This document shows, one piece after another, positions 8,580 through 16,564 of a DNA stretch of 64,000 nt. The notes under the pieces were generated by a model that worked only from the letters and a program-made list of their open reading frames with translations, was not told the origin of the DNA and searched no databases. The DNA comes from Planctomycetota bacterium. Lineage in GTDB: Bacteria > Planctomycetota > UBA1135 > UBA2386. The position numbers and the translations under genes are program-made. The stretch is taken from positions 771,001 to 835,000 of the forward strand of contig JADJPQ010000001.1 of NCBI GenBank assembly GCA_016713175.1. The letters run 5' to 3'. Position 1 is the stretch's first letter. Each line of letters begins with the position of its first letter.

Positions 8580-9356
8580 TCAGACCACCAGCCCGGCGCC
8601 CTGCAGTTCCTTGGTCAGGGTCATGCGCCACGCCCCGGCCGCGTCGACATCGAACGCCAGCAGACCGCTGTGGCCCGACGGCGCCCCGACGTCTTCGAGC
8701 AGCAGCGCGCAGACCCTCTTGGTCCCGAGCCTGCCGACCAGGAACCCCAGTGCGAAGACCGCATCCTGGCTGGCGCGAGGCAGCAGCTTGCTGCGCGCGG
8801 AGCCAGCCGCGCCGCCGATCTCGTCGGGCGCCAGGACCACCACCGCGTACGGCGCGGACCCGGCCGACGGTGCTGCGAGCACCTTGGCGCCGTGATCTTC
8901 GTGGCCATCGATGACGATCGCCTGCAGCCCGAGTGAACCGAGGAACTCCGCCACCTGCGGCGCCAGGGCATGCTGCCCCTGCAGCAGCAGCAACGGTCCC
9001 GGAACGGCGACCTTGGCCTCGCGTGCCCGCGGCGCGGGGGGTGCCTTGGCGCTGGTCGTCAGGGTCCGGAGCAGTGCGCGGAGCGTGCCGACGAACAGGC
9101 CGACCTTGCTCTTGAAGTTGCTGGGGTGCGACCAGACGGCGCTGTGTTCGAACCGCTTCAATTCGGGCGCGCCCTTGCCGAACGCCAGTTCGATGTGGTT
9201 GCTGGTCTCGACGACCCAGCGGTCGAAGGCCGGCGTCTCCTTGCCGCTGCAGTCGATCAGTTGTTGCTGCACTGCCGCGATCTGTCGCTCCAGCAGTTCG
9301 ATGCCCTTCTCCGGCGGTACGCCCGGCCCTTGCGTCGCCGGGGTTCGAGTTGTCAT
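8580..9356 (-). CDS. TIR-like (PF10137-type) predicted nucleotide-binding protein, active site divergent
   Basis: The 258-residue protein has no signal peptide. Residues 1-100 are helical (FDRWVVETSNHIELAFG). An Ala/Pro-rich linker follows, and residues 117-258 match the TIR-like domain found in CAP12 and related anti-phage NAD-cleaving effectors. The end is nearly canonical: QDAVFALGFLVGRLG, RVCALLLEDV, SGLLAFDVD and GAWRMTLTKELQGAG. Family members usually begin the domain with 'VFIVHGRD' and carry 'GRTIIEKFE', whose first Glu is catalytic. Here the corresponding stretches are LLLLQGQHA and GAKVLAAPS, so alanine (A161) stands where the glutamate is expected. It may bind a nucleotide without NADase activity. 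It stands alone; no cyclase or partner gene is beside it. Confidence 0.8.
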   Translation of the reverse strand: MTTRTPATQGPGVPPEKGIELLERQIAAVQQQLIDCSGKETPAFDRWVVETSNHIELAFGKGAPELKRFEHSAVWSHPSNFKSKVGLFVGTLRALLRTLTTSAKAPPAPRAREAKVAVPGPLLLLQGQHALAPQVAEFLGSLGLQAIVIDGHEDHGAKVLAAPSAGSAPYAVVVLAPDEIGGAAGSARSKLLPRASQDAVFALGFLVGRLGTKRVCALLLEDVGAPSGHSGLLAFDVDAAGAWRMTLTKELQGAGLVV

Positions 9357-9441
9357 TGCGGCCCACTATGCCCGAGCGCACTGGCACCGGCCAGCGCCAC
9401 GTCGGACATTCGCGTGCAAGCGGCGCGATGCGCCGCGTCGG

Positions 9442-10671
9442 TCAGTTGTCGACGAGCAGTTCGAGCGCGTTGGTCAGTGACCACCCACCGCCGAGCGGAC
9501 CGCCGCAGGCAACGGCGACCTGCGAGCACGCCCGGATTCCGCACAGAGCGTAATCCAGCGGGATCGGGATCGTGACGTCGGCGCGGGCGCTGCAGCCGGA
9601 CCCGACCAATGGTTGCGCCCCGATCACCGTGAACTGGTTCGGATACAGCAGGCCGCACGAGAACGGTCGACCGGCGCCGCAACCGCCGAAGCCGATGGCG
9701 AAGAACGCGATGTCGCCCGCCGGACCATCTTCGCAGCTCAGGGTGAACGCCGGGTTGCCGACGACCGGATCGCCACTGGTGCCATGACGCAGGCCCGGGC
9801 AGTTGCGGCAGCCGAGACCGATGCAAGCGGTGCCCACCGGTCGGGGATGCGTTGGTTCGATGTCGAAGTCGAACCAGCGATCGGCGCCCGTCGACGTCGC
9901 CGGGCAGCAGGCGACCTCGCGGAAGTCGCACGGCGACGACGCGATCGAGGGTCGGCGCAGGAACGCGATGTGCCCGCCGTCGCTGACGATCAGTTCGGCG
10001 CGGCACGGGTCCCAGGTCATCGCCTGGAGCGGCCCCATGCGCACGCCGCCGCAGTCGGGCACCGGGAAGCGGCAGATCGGCGCGCATGGCTGCCCCAGGC
10101 GCATCACCAGCACCTCGTTGAGCGGTGCCAGGCCGCCGAACACCGACGTGGCCACGAACAGCAGGCCGTGAGCCTGGTCGATGGCGAGCGCGCCGGCCGA
10201 ATGCCGCGCGGTCGGCAGCGCGAATGTGCAGGACGACACGACCTGCGGCGGGCAGCTGCGCAGGTGTCGATGCGAGATCGCGGCCATGCCGGTCGCGGTC
10301 TCGAGTTCGAGCAGGTCGTAGCTGGCCTCATGGATCGCCAGACCGCTGACCACCGACTGGGCCAACACGTGGGCCGGCACCGCGGTGCAGAGCAGCTGGC
10401 ACGAAGAGAGATCCCGTTCCTCCATCCGCGAACCCTGGGTCACCCAGACCGAGCCGCGCAGGCCGTTGCACGCCAGCCCGCCGGCCGGTGCCGCCGGTCC
10501 CGGCAGGCCGGTGGGACAGGCAAGCGTCATCGGCCCGCATGGAACGACGCGGCGGATCGCCGGCCCGGATGCACCGTCGGTGAAGCCGATCAGGGTCGGG
10601 CGCACCGCGATCTGGGCGGTGGCGGCTGCGACCAGCACGAACTGGCAGAGAGCGACGCGGATGGGTTGCAT
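9442..10671 (-). CDS. Secreted cysteine-rich protein with shared C-terminal module
   Basis: The 409-residue product starts MQPIRVALCQFVLVAAATAQ, a clear signal peptide ending in the ATAQ cleavage context common in this genome. The body is rich in paired cysteines (LRSCPPQVVSSC, CDFREVACCPA, LGCRNCPGL). WD/SMP-30-like stretches such as GALAIDQAHGLLFVAT and QAMTWDPCRAELIVSDGG suggest a beta-propeller. The C-terminal 45 residues (IPIPLDYALCGIRACSQVAV to LTNALELLV) match the shared C-terminal module. I recognise no enzymatic motif. The start at 10671 was chosen over an upstream ATG at 10716 because the signal peptide starts there. It is divergent from the 10911 gene, with 239 bases between them. 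Confidence 0.8.
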   Translation of the reverse strand: MQPIRVALCQFVLVAAATAQIAVRPTLIGFTDGASGPAIRRVVPCGPMTLACPTGLPGPAAPAGGLACNGLRGSVWVTQGSRMEERDLSSCQLLCTAVPAHVLAQSVVSGLAIHEASYDLLELETATGMAAISHRHLRSCPPQVVSSCTFALPTARHSAGALAIDQAHGLLFVATSVFGGLAPLNEVLVMRLGQPCAPICRFPVPDCGGVRMGPLQAMTWDPCRAELIVSDGGHIAFLRRPSIASSPCDFREVACCPATSTGADRWFDFDIEPTHPRPVGTACIGLGCRNCPGLRHGTSGDPVVGNPAFTLSCEDGPAGDIAFFAIGFGGCGAGRPFSCGLLYPNQFTVIGAQPLVGSGCSARADVTIPIPLDYALCGIRACSQVAVACGGPLGGGWSLTNALELLVDN

Positions 10672-10910
10672 GGGGACTCCGAGGCAGGGCCGGAGTGGTT
10701 GCCGAACGCACGGCAATCGTCGGCTCGATCTGCGTTCTCGCCGCCCTCCACACCGGCGGTGGTCAGCCGGGGCACGACTCTGGCGGCGTCCACGTTTCGG
10801 TCGCGTGTGGGCTTTGTCACGAGTGTGCCCGCGTCGGCGCGGGATGACACCCCGGCGTGTGTCCGGCTATGTTCGTCGGTCCTGCCCGCCTGCTCCGGTT
10901 CCTACCACCC

Positions 10911-12278
10911 ATGTTCCAGAAGATCCTGATGTTGCCCTTGCTGGGCAGCGGGCTCGTCGCCACCGCCACGGCCCAGTTCGTTCCGATCACCAGTACCCAG
11001 CGTCCGCACCTCGATGCCGCCTTGTGCAGCGACGCGTCGCACATCGCCTTTCGCGCCGGCCCGCAGGGACTCGGCGCGGTACACCTGGCGGGCAACCAGG
11101 AGGTGATGCTGCACACCAGCTCGGGGGCGGCCCTGACTTCGTTCGTGTGGAGCAACAACAACGTCGATCTGTTCTTCGCCGACGGCAACACGCTGGCCCG
11201 CGTGGCCGTGACCGGCGGCGCCGCCGTGACGCTGGCCGCCAACGTCGCGGGCAGCGAACTGCGCGTCTGCTGCGTCGATCCCGGCGCGAGCGTCCTGTTC
11301 GGGACCCGGCGCGATCCGATCGCGAACACCACGGCGATCTGGCGCATGCCCCTGCCGATGGGAGGGCAGCCAGTGGATCTGGTCACCCGGCAAGGACGCA
11401 TCGACGAAGTCGGCCTCGACGGCACCGGCAACTGGCTGCTGTTCCGCAGCTGGACCGGCGCACAGCCGATTCCGGCGACGTACGAACGTTACGACGTCGC
11501 GGGTGCGGCCGCGCAGGTGATGACGACGTTCACGGTGGCGGCGGCGAGTGCGCATTGGACGATCGCACCCAACGTGTTCGCCGTGTGCACGCTGGCGCCC
11601 GGCAACCCGCAGCCGCAGGTCGCACTCGTCGACATCAGCGGCCAGGTCGAGTTCCTGACCGATGATCCATGGCCACACACGCGTCTGTTCGCGATCGACG
11701 GCAGTCATGAACTGTTCCACGAGACGCAGAGCCCGACCGGCGGCGGCACGACGATCGCCTCGGTGCCCAACCATGGCGGCGGCGTCATGCTGTCGCACGC
11801 CGGCCAGCCACTGGTGCTGAACGGTGGTGCCAGCACCGGCGGCTTGACGTTCGATGCCGGTGAAACGCACATCGCGTTCTCGGCCGGCACGTCGACCGCG
11901 GATCCGTTCCCGCAGATCTACCTGCTGGACATGCACGAGGACCTGCACATCCACCCGCACCTGCACGTGGGCCAGACGTTCTCGATCGAACAGCACCTCG
12001 AACTCGGCCTCATCGGCGCTGTCGCCGTGGCCGACGGTCTGGCGGCGATGCCAGTGCAGGTGCCGCCGCTCGGCGAGGAGTTCTGGCTGACGACCGCGCC
12101 GGGCCGGATGACCGTGGTGTTGAGTGGCGTCGGCACCGGGACCGGACCCCTGGTCGGCGTTTGGCAGATTCCCAACCAGCCACAGCTGATGGGTGTGCGG
12201 CTGTTCGTGCAGGCCGTGCACTTCGACGCGGCCCTCATGGGCGAATTCAGCCGTTTGGGCTACTACCAGGTGTTCTGA
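10911..12278 (+). CDS. Secreted TolB/PD40-like beta-propeller protein with C-terminal module
   Basis: The 455-residue product begins with MFQKILMLPLLGSG and a signal peptide ending ATAQ. It continues with WD40-like (PD40) blades: PHLDAALCSDASHIAFRAG, FADGNTLARVAV, VGLDGTGNWLLFRSW and FDAGETHIAFSAG. These resemble TolB-type propellers. The last 40 residues (VGVWQIPNQPQLMGVRLFVQ to GYYQVF) belong to the shared C-terminal module, here without the final SNGL motif. A His/Asp/Glu-rich patch MHEDLHIHPHLHVG lies before the module and could bind metal. No enzymatic role is evident. The ATG at 10911 was chosen because the signal peptide begins there. The C-terminal DNA resembles a relic at 42.5 kb. 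Confidence 0.8.
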   Translation: MFQKILMLPLLGSGLVATATAQFVPITSTQRPHLDAALCSDASHIAFRAGPQGLGAVHLAGNQEVMLHTSSGAALTSFVWSNNNVDLFFADGNTLARVAVTGGAAVTLAANVAGSELRVCCVDPGASVLFGTRRDPIANTTAIWRMPLPMGGQPVDLVTRQGRIDEVGLDGTGNWLLFRSWTGAQPIPATYERYDVAGAAAQVMTTFTVAAASAHWTIAPNVFAVCTLAPGNPQPQVALVDISGQVEFLTDDPWPHTRLFAIDGSHELFHETQSPTGGGTTIASVPNHGGGVMLSHAGQPLVLNGGASTGGLTFDAGETHIAFSAGTSTADPFPQIYLLDMHEDLHIHPHLHVGQTFSIEQHLELGLIGAVAVADGLAAMPVQVPPLGEEFWLTTAPGRMTVVLSGVGTGTGPLVGVWQIPNQPQLMGVRLFVQAVHFDAALMGEFSRLGYYQVF

Positions 12279-12372
12279 TCGGCGGGTCCCCGTGTTCGGT
12301 TTGGGGAAGGTCAGCCGACGGCGGAAACCGTCGAACCGCAGCGGCAGCGAGGCGCTACGGTGCGCGGTCGCC

Positions 12373-12798
12373 ATGGTCCCAACCCGCTTCTCGCCGGCGC
12401 GCGCACTCGTCCTCCACGCCATCGCCGTGTTCGCCGGCTGCTCGTCTTCTCCGATCCATCGTCCCGCGCCGCGAGCCATCGGCCCTTACTCCGGGTCGGT
12501 GGCGACCCGCGGCCTCGTGTTCGTCGCCGGCCAGGTCGGGCAGGAGCGGAGTTCGTTCGCGGCCGAGGTGAACGCGGCCATCGACGGCGTCGCGGCGCGC
12601 CTGGCCGACGCCGGGCTGTCGCTGCGCGAGGTTGTCAGCACGACGGTCTACCTGACCGACATGGCGAGCTTCGCGGCAATGAACGACGTGTATGCCACCC
12701 GGTTCTCGGCACCGTATCCGGCGCGAACCACCGTCGGCGTTGCCGCGTTGCCAGGAGGCGCGAGCATCGAGATCGCGGCGATCGCGGCGCGACGCTGA
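12373..12798 (+). CDS. RidA/YjgF family protein carried on a lipoprotein signal
   Basis: RidA proteins hydrolyse reactive enamine/imine intermediates. The C-terminal 110 residues of this 141-residue product are a complete RidA domain: RAIGPYSGSVATRGLVFVAG, VVSTTVYLTDM, and PARTTVGVAALPGG with the catalytic arginine at R118 and acidic residue E133 (SIEIAAIA). Unlike usual cytosolic RidA, it begins with a hydrophobic segment and a lipobox, VFAGC, with C23 as the lipidated residue, followed by a short Ser-rich spacer. It should therefore sit on a membrane facing the periplasm. The next in-frame methionine lies inside the conserved RidA fold, so the leader is probably real. It is convergent with the sulfatase gene. 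Confidence 0.88.
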   Translation: MVPTRFSPARALVLHAIAVFAGCSSSPIHRPAPRAIGPYSGSVATRGLVFVAGQVGQERSSFAAEVNAAIDGVAARLADAGLSLREVVSTTVYLTDMASFAAMNDVYATRFSAPYPARTTVGVAALPGGASIEIAAIAARR

Positions 12799-12882
12799 GC
12801 ATCCGCTCGGCGCCGCCCCCGTTGGCGCGGTGGGGCGAACGACATCGACGGGTGCGGTTGCATGGCGGGCGCCAGGTGACGT

Positions 12883-14454
12883 TCACCGACGGACCGGAAT
12901 GCCGTCGATGCCGATCGGCTCGCGGCCCATCGGCGCGCTGCGGCCGCTCTGCTTCAGGTGCTCGAGCAGCCGCCGCATCTGCTCGCGCCGTTCCGGCTCG
13001 CGCGACCACAGGTTGTCGGTCTCGCCGGGGTCGGTCGCCAGATCGTAGAGCTGCCCCGGCGCGTCCGGGTCCTTCTCGGGCAGCGCGTAGCGCGCCATCT
13101 CGCCGCGGTCATAGGCGTTGCCACCGGAGCCCCGATGATCGAGCAGCTTCCAATTGCCCTGCCGCAGTTGGAACTCGCCGCCGAAGCTCTGGGTCAACAG
13201 GTGCGGTCGGATGCTTTTGCCCGCTTCCTGCGTGCCGATCATCGCCGGCAGCATGTCGAAGCTGTCGGTCGCCGCATCGTCCGGCAGCCGGTAGCCGACC
13301 GCCGACGCCAGCGTCGCGAGGATGTCGGTCGTGCCGATCAGCTGGTCCGACACCTGCCCCGCCGGGATGCGGCCTGGCCAGCGTGCCAGCAACGGCACGC
13401 GGTGGCCGCCTTCCCAACCGTCGCGCTTCATGCCGCGGAAGCCGCCGGCCGGGTCGTGGTCGTGATCGGCGCGCATCCACACCACGTGCATGGTCTCCGG
13501 GCCGTTGTCGGAGTGGAACAGCACCAGCGTGTCGTCGCCGATGCCGAGTTCGTCGAGCAGATCGAGCAGGCGCCCGACCAGCGTGTCCAGTTGGCGCACG
13601 AAGTCGCCGCGCGGCCCGGCCTTGGTCGTGCCGCCAAAGCCGTCGGCCGGCAGCACCGGCGCGTGGCAGATCTGCGTCGACAGCAGCATGAAGAACGGCC
13701 GGTCCTGGTGCCGCTCGCGGTGCCCGGTCATGAAGGCCTTGGCCTGGTCGTAGAACAGCAGGTCGGCGTCGACGAACCGGTAGCCCTCGGCCATGAAGCC
13801 CTCGTCATTGTCCCAGCGCCATTTGCCGCCGGGGTTCGGCAACGTCGCGCTCTTGTGCCGCCTGGTCGCCGGTACCGGCACCATGCCGTTCTCGATGTAG
13901 AGGTAGAGCGGATCGGTCGTCGGACAGTTCGGCGTCACGAACGATTCGTCGAAGCCGTGCGCGTTCGGCCCGTCGACCAATGGCGTGCTCTTCTGGTAAT
14001 CGATCAGCAGCGAGTTGTCGAAGCCGCCGCCGAGCCGTTTGCCGTCTTTGTCGAGCCACGTGAGGCCCAGGTGCCATTTGCCGAACACACCGGTCCGGTA
14101 GCCCTTCTGCTGCAGCATGCCGCCGAGCGTCAGCGTGCCGGGCTTCAGGTAGCTCGGTCCGCCCGGCCCTTCGAACGCACCGCCGCCGCGACCGGTCGAA
14201 CGGCAGATCTGCTGACCCGACAACAGCCCGTAGCGCGATGGCGAACAGATCGTCGACGGACTGTGCGCGTCGGTGAAGCGCACGCCTTCCGCAGCGAGGC
14301 GGTCGAGCCGCGGCGTCTGATAGGCGCAGCGCGGGTTGTAGCAGGACAGATCGCCGTAGCCGAGGTCGTCGGCGTAGACGATCACGATGTTCGGCAGCTT
14401 CTGCGCCGTGAGCGGCGCCGACCACAACGACAGGATCACACAGGCGGTGCGCAT
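12883..14454 (-). CDS. Secreted arylsulfatase-type sulfatase
   Basis: Type I sulfatases hydrolyse sulfate esters using a formylglycine made from Cys or Ser. The 523-residue product has a signal peptide (MRTACVILSLWSAPLTAQ). The metal site is D29-D30 in IVYADDLGYGDLS. The modification motif CSPSR has C70 as the formylglycine precursor and R74, followed by YGLLSG. GVFGKWHLG and LFHSDNGPE provide further active-site residues, and GMKRDGWEGGHRVPLLARWPG closes the family pattern. It matches the arylsulfatase A/GALNS-like group abundant in Planctomycetota. Maturation needs a formylglycine-generating enzyme, probably encoded elsewhere, because the FGE-like domain in this window lacks the cysteine. 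The thrS gene lies upstream on the same strand with 37 bases between. Confidence 0.95.
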   Translation of the reverse strand: MRTACVILSLWSAPLTAQKLPNIVIVYADDLGYGDLSCYNPRCAYQTPRLDRLAAEGVRFTDAHSPSTICSPSRYGLLSGQQICRSTGRGGGAFEGPGGPSYLKPGTLTLGGMLQQKGYRTGVFGKWHLGLTWLDKDGKRLGGGFDNSLLIDYQKSTPLVDGPNAHGFDESFVTPNCPTTDPLYLYIENGMVPVPATRRHKSATLPNPGGKWRWDNDEGFMAEGYRFVDADLLFYDQAKAFMTGHRERHQDRPFFMLLSTQICHAPVLPADGFGGTTKAGPRGDFVRQLDTLVGRLLDLLDELGIGDDTLVLFHSDNGPETMHVVWMRADHDHDPAGGFRGMKRDGWEGGHRVPLLARWPGRIPAGQVSDQLIGTTDILATLASAVGYRLPDDAATDSFDMLPAMIGTQEAGKSIRPHLLTQSFGGEFQLRQGNWKLLDHRGSGGNAYDRGEMARYALPEKDPDAPGQLYDLATDPGETDNLWSREPERREQMRRLLEHLKQSGRSAPMGREPIGIDGIPVRR

Positions 14455-14491
14455 CACGGTGAGCCAGCAACGAACTGATCGCGTACGCGAC

Positions 14492-16453
14492 TCAGCTCTG
14501 GGTCGGCGCCGGCAGCCGCTTGGTCCGGATCTCGTCCAGCAGCTTGCCGACGAACGCATCCACCGTCAGCGTACCGAGCTTCTCGCCAGCCTGGTTCTGC
14601 AGCGCGACCGCGTTCTCGTCGACTTCCTTCTGGCCGATCACGGCGAAGTAGTTGACGCGCGAAAGCCGCGCGTTGCGCACCTTGGCGCCGAGCGAATCGG
14701 CCTGTTCGTCGAGTGTGACCCGCACGCCGGCCTCGAACAGCCGATCCCTGACCTGGCGGGCGAACGGCAGCTGCGTCTCGCTGATCGGCAGCACGCGCAC
14801 CTGCTCGGGCGCGAGCCACAGCGGGAACTTGCCCTCGAAGTGCTCGATCAGGATGCCGAGGAAGCGCTCGAGGCTGCCGAGCGTCGCGCGGTGCAGCATC
14901 ACGCAGTTCTTGCGCGAACCGTCCTCGGCGACATAGGTGGCATCGAACCGGTCCTTGCCCGGCAGGTTGGGGTCGAGCTGGATCGTGCCGCACTGCCAGC
15001 CGCGGCCGATCGCGTCGACCAGCGTGAACTCGAGCTTCGGGCCGTAGAAGGCGCCGTCGCCGGGCGAGATCGTGTAGTCGAGGCCGGCGGCGCGCACGGC
15101 GTCGCCGAGCGCCTTCTCAGTGCGGTCCCAACTGGCATCGTCGCCGATGCGCTTCTCGGGGCGGGTCGCCAGCTTGATGGTGAACTTGTCCTTGCCGAAG
15201 CCGAAGTCGGCGTAGACCTCGGCGAGCATCTTGCAGAACGTCGCCACCTCGGCGCCGACCTGCTCGTCGGTGCACAGGATGTGGCCGTCGTCCTGCACGA
15301 AGCCGCGGACGCGCATGATGCCGTGCAGCGCGCCGCTCGCCTCGTTGCGGCAGCACGAGCCGAACTCGGCGATACGCAGCGGCAGGTCGCGGTAGCTCTT
15401 CAGGCCCTGCTTGAAGATCATCAGGTGCCCGGGGCAGTTCATCGGCTTGATCGCGAAGTCGCGTTTCTCCGACTCCGTGGTGAACATGTTCTCGCGGTAC
15501 TTCTCCCAGTGGCCGCTGCGTTCCCACAAGGAGCGCGCCATCACGCTCGGGGTGTGCACCTCGACGTAGCCGTACCGGCGCTGCTTGTCGCGCATGTAGT
15601 CCATCAGGGTCACGTAGATGGACCAGCCGGCCGGATGCCAGAACACCTGGCCAGGGTTGTCCTCTTCGATGTGGAAGAGGTTCATCTCCTTGCCGAGCTT
15701 GCGGTGGTTTCGGCGCTTGGCCTCCTCGAGGCGGTTCAGGTGCGCCTTCAGCGTCTTCTCGTCGGCGAAGCAGGTGCCGTAGATGCGGGTCAGCTGGTCG
15801 CTGTTCTGGTCGCCATGCCAGTAGGCGCCCGCGACCGACATCACCTTGCTCGCCTTCAGCCAGCCGGTCGACGGCACGTGCGGGCCGGCGCACAGGTCTT
15901 CCCAGTCCCGGCCTGGCTGGCCGCTGACGTAGAACGACAGCGTGCTGTCGCCTTTCTGCAGCGCCCGTTCGGCGTTGTCGCGCTTGTACTTGTCGTTCGC
16001 GGTGCGGGCGAGGCCTTCGCTCGCCGGGTAATCGCAGCGGACGAACGGGCGGTTGGCGGCGACGATCTCCTGCATCTTCGCCTCGATCGCGGCGAAGTCG
16101 GCTTCGGTCACCGGCCGCGGCGTCTTCAGGTCGTAGAAGAAGCCGTCGTCGACCGGCGGGCCGTAGGCGAGCTGCGTGCCGGGGAACACCGCGCACACCG
16201 CCTCGGCCAGCACGTGGGCCGCCGAGTGGCGGAGCAGGAACAGCGCATCGGGATCGTCGTCCCTCGCCGTCACGATCTTGACCGCGCAATCGCGCTCGAT
16301 CGGCCGCATCAGGTCGCGCAGGTCCTTGCCGTCGAGTTTGATGCCGATCGCCTTCTTGGCGAGGCCCGGTCCGATCGTCTCGGCGATCTGCCTGCCGGTG
16401 ACCGCCTGGGCGAACTCGAGGACTTTGCCGTCGGGCAGGGTGATTCGTGGCAT
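14492..16453 (-). CDS. thrS: Threonyl-tRNA synthetase
   Basis: Attaches threonine to tRNA-Thr. The 653-residue protein has all usual parts: an N-terminal TGS domain (MPRITLPDGKVLEF), the editing domain with H76 and H80 (RHSAAH) and DLCAGPHVPSTG, and a class II catalytic core with zinc ligands in KPMNCPGHLM, GALHGIMRVRGF and MLHRATLGS. The anticodon-binding domain includes RVLPISETQLPFARQV. The start at 16453 fits the TGS domain; an upstream in-frame start at 16507 has no homology. The gene is not next to infC/rpmI/rplT as in many bacteria. It lies upstream of the sulfatase gene in the same direction, a neighbourhood with no obvious functional link. Confidence 0.98.
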   Translation of the reverse strand: MPRITLPDGKVLEFAQAVTGRQIAETIGPGLAKKAIGIKLDGKDLRDLMRPIERDCAVKIVTARDDDPDALFLLRHSAAHVLAEAVCAVFPGTQLAYGPPVDDGFFYDLKTPRPVTEADFAAIEAKMQEIVAANRPFVRCDYPASEGLARTANDKYKRDNAERALQKGDSTLSFYVSGQPGRDWEDLCAGPHVPSTGWLKASKVMSVAGAYWHGDQNSDQLTRIYGTCFADEKTLKAHLNRLEEAKRRNHRKLGKEMNLFHIEEDNPGQVFWHPAGWSIYVTLMDYMRDKQRRYGYVEVHTPSVMARSLWERSGHWEKYRENMFTTESEKRDFAIKPMNCPGHLMIFKQGLKSYRDLPLRIAEFGSCCRNEASGALHGIMRVRGFVQDDGHILCTDEQVGAEVATFCKMLAEVYADFGFGKDKFTIKLATRPEKRIGDDASWDRTEKALGDAVRAAGLDYTISPGDGAFYGPKLEFTLVDAIGRGWQCGTIQLDPNLPGKDRFDATYVAEDGSRKNCVMLHRATLGSLERFLGILIEHFEGKFPLWLAPEQVRVLPISETQLPFARQVRDRLFEAGVRVTLDEQADSLGAKVRNARLSRVNYFAVIGQKEVDENAVALQNQAGEKLGTLTVDAFVGKLLDEIRTKRLPAPTQS

Positions 16454-16564
16454 GGGCTGCGTTCCGTGGAAGGGCGAGCACAGTACCGGCGTCCGTGTGC
16501 GGTGCAACGCGGCAGGCGCCTAGGCGAGCGAAGGCATCGCTTGGCAGGTGTGCCAGCTCGACGT

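Noticed and set aside
6221..8914. 897-codon open frame on the plus strand.
   Set aside because: Antisense shadow of the sialate O-acetylesterase-like gene.
8580..9356. Complete anti-phage (CBASS/Thoeris-like) operon.
   Set aside because: Only the TIR-like gene is present. Flanking genes are secreted proteins, with no cyclase, STING or sensor gene.
12193..12372. Upstream extension of the RidA gene.
   Set aside because: The extension overlaps the 3' end of the 10911 gene and encodes no recognisable sequence; the lipoprotein signal starts at 12373.
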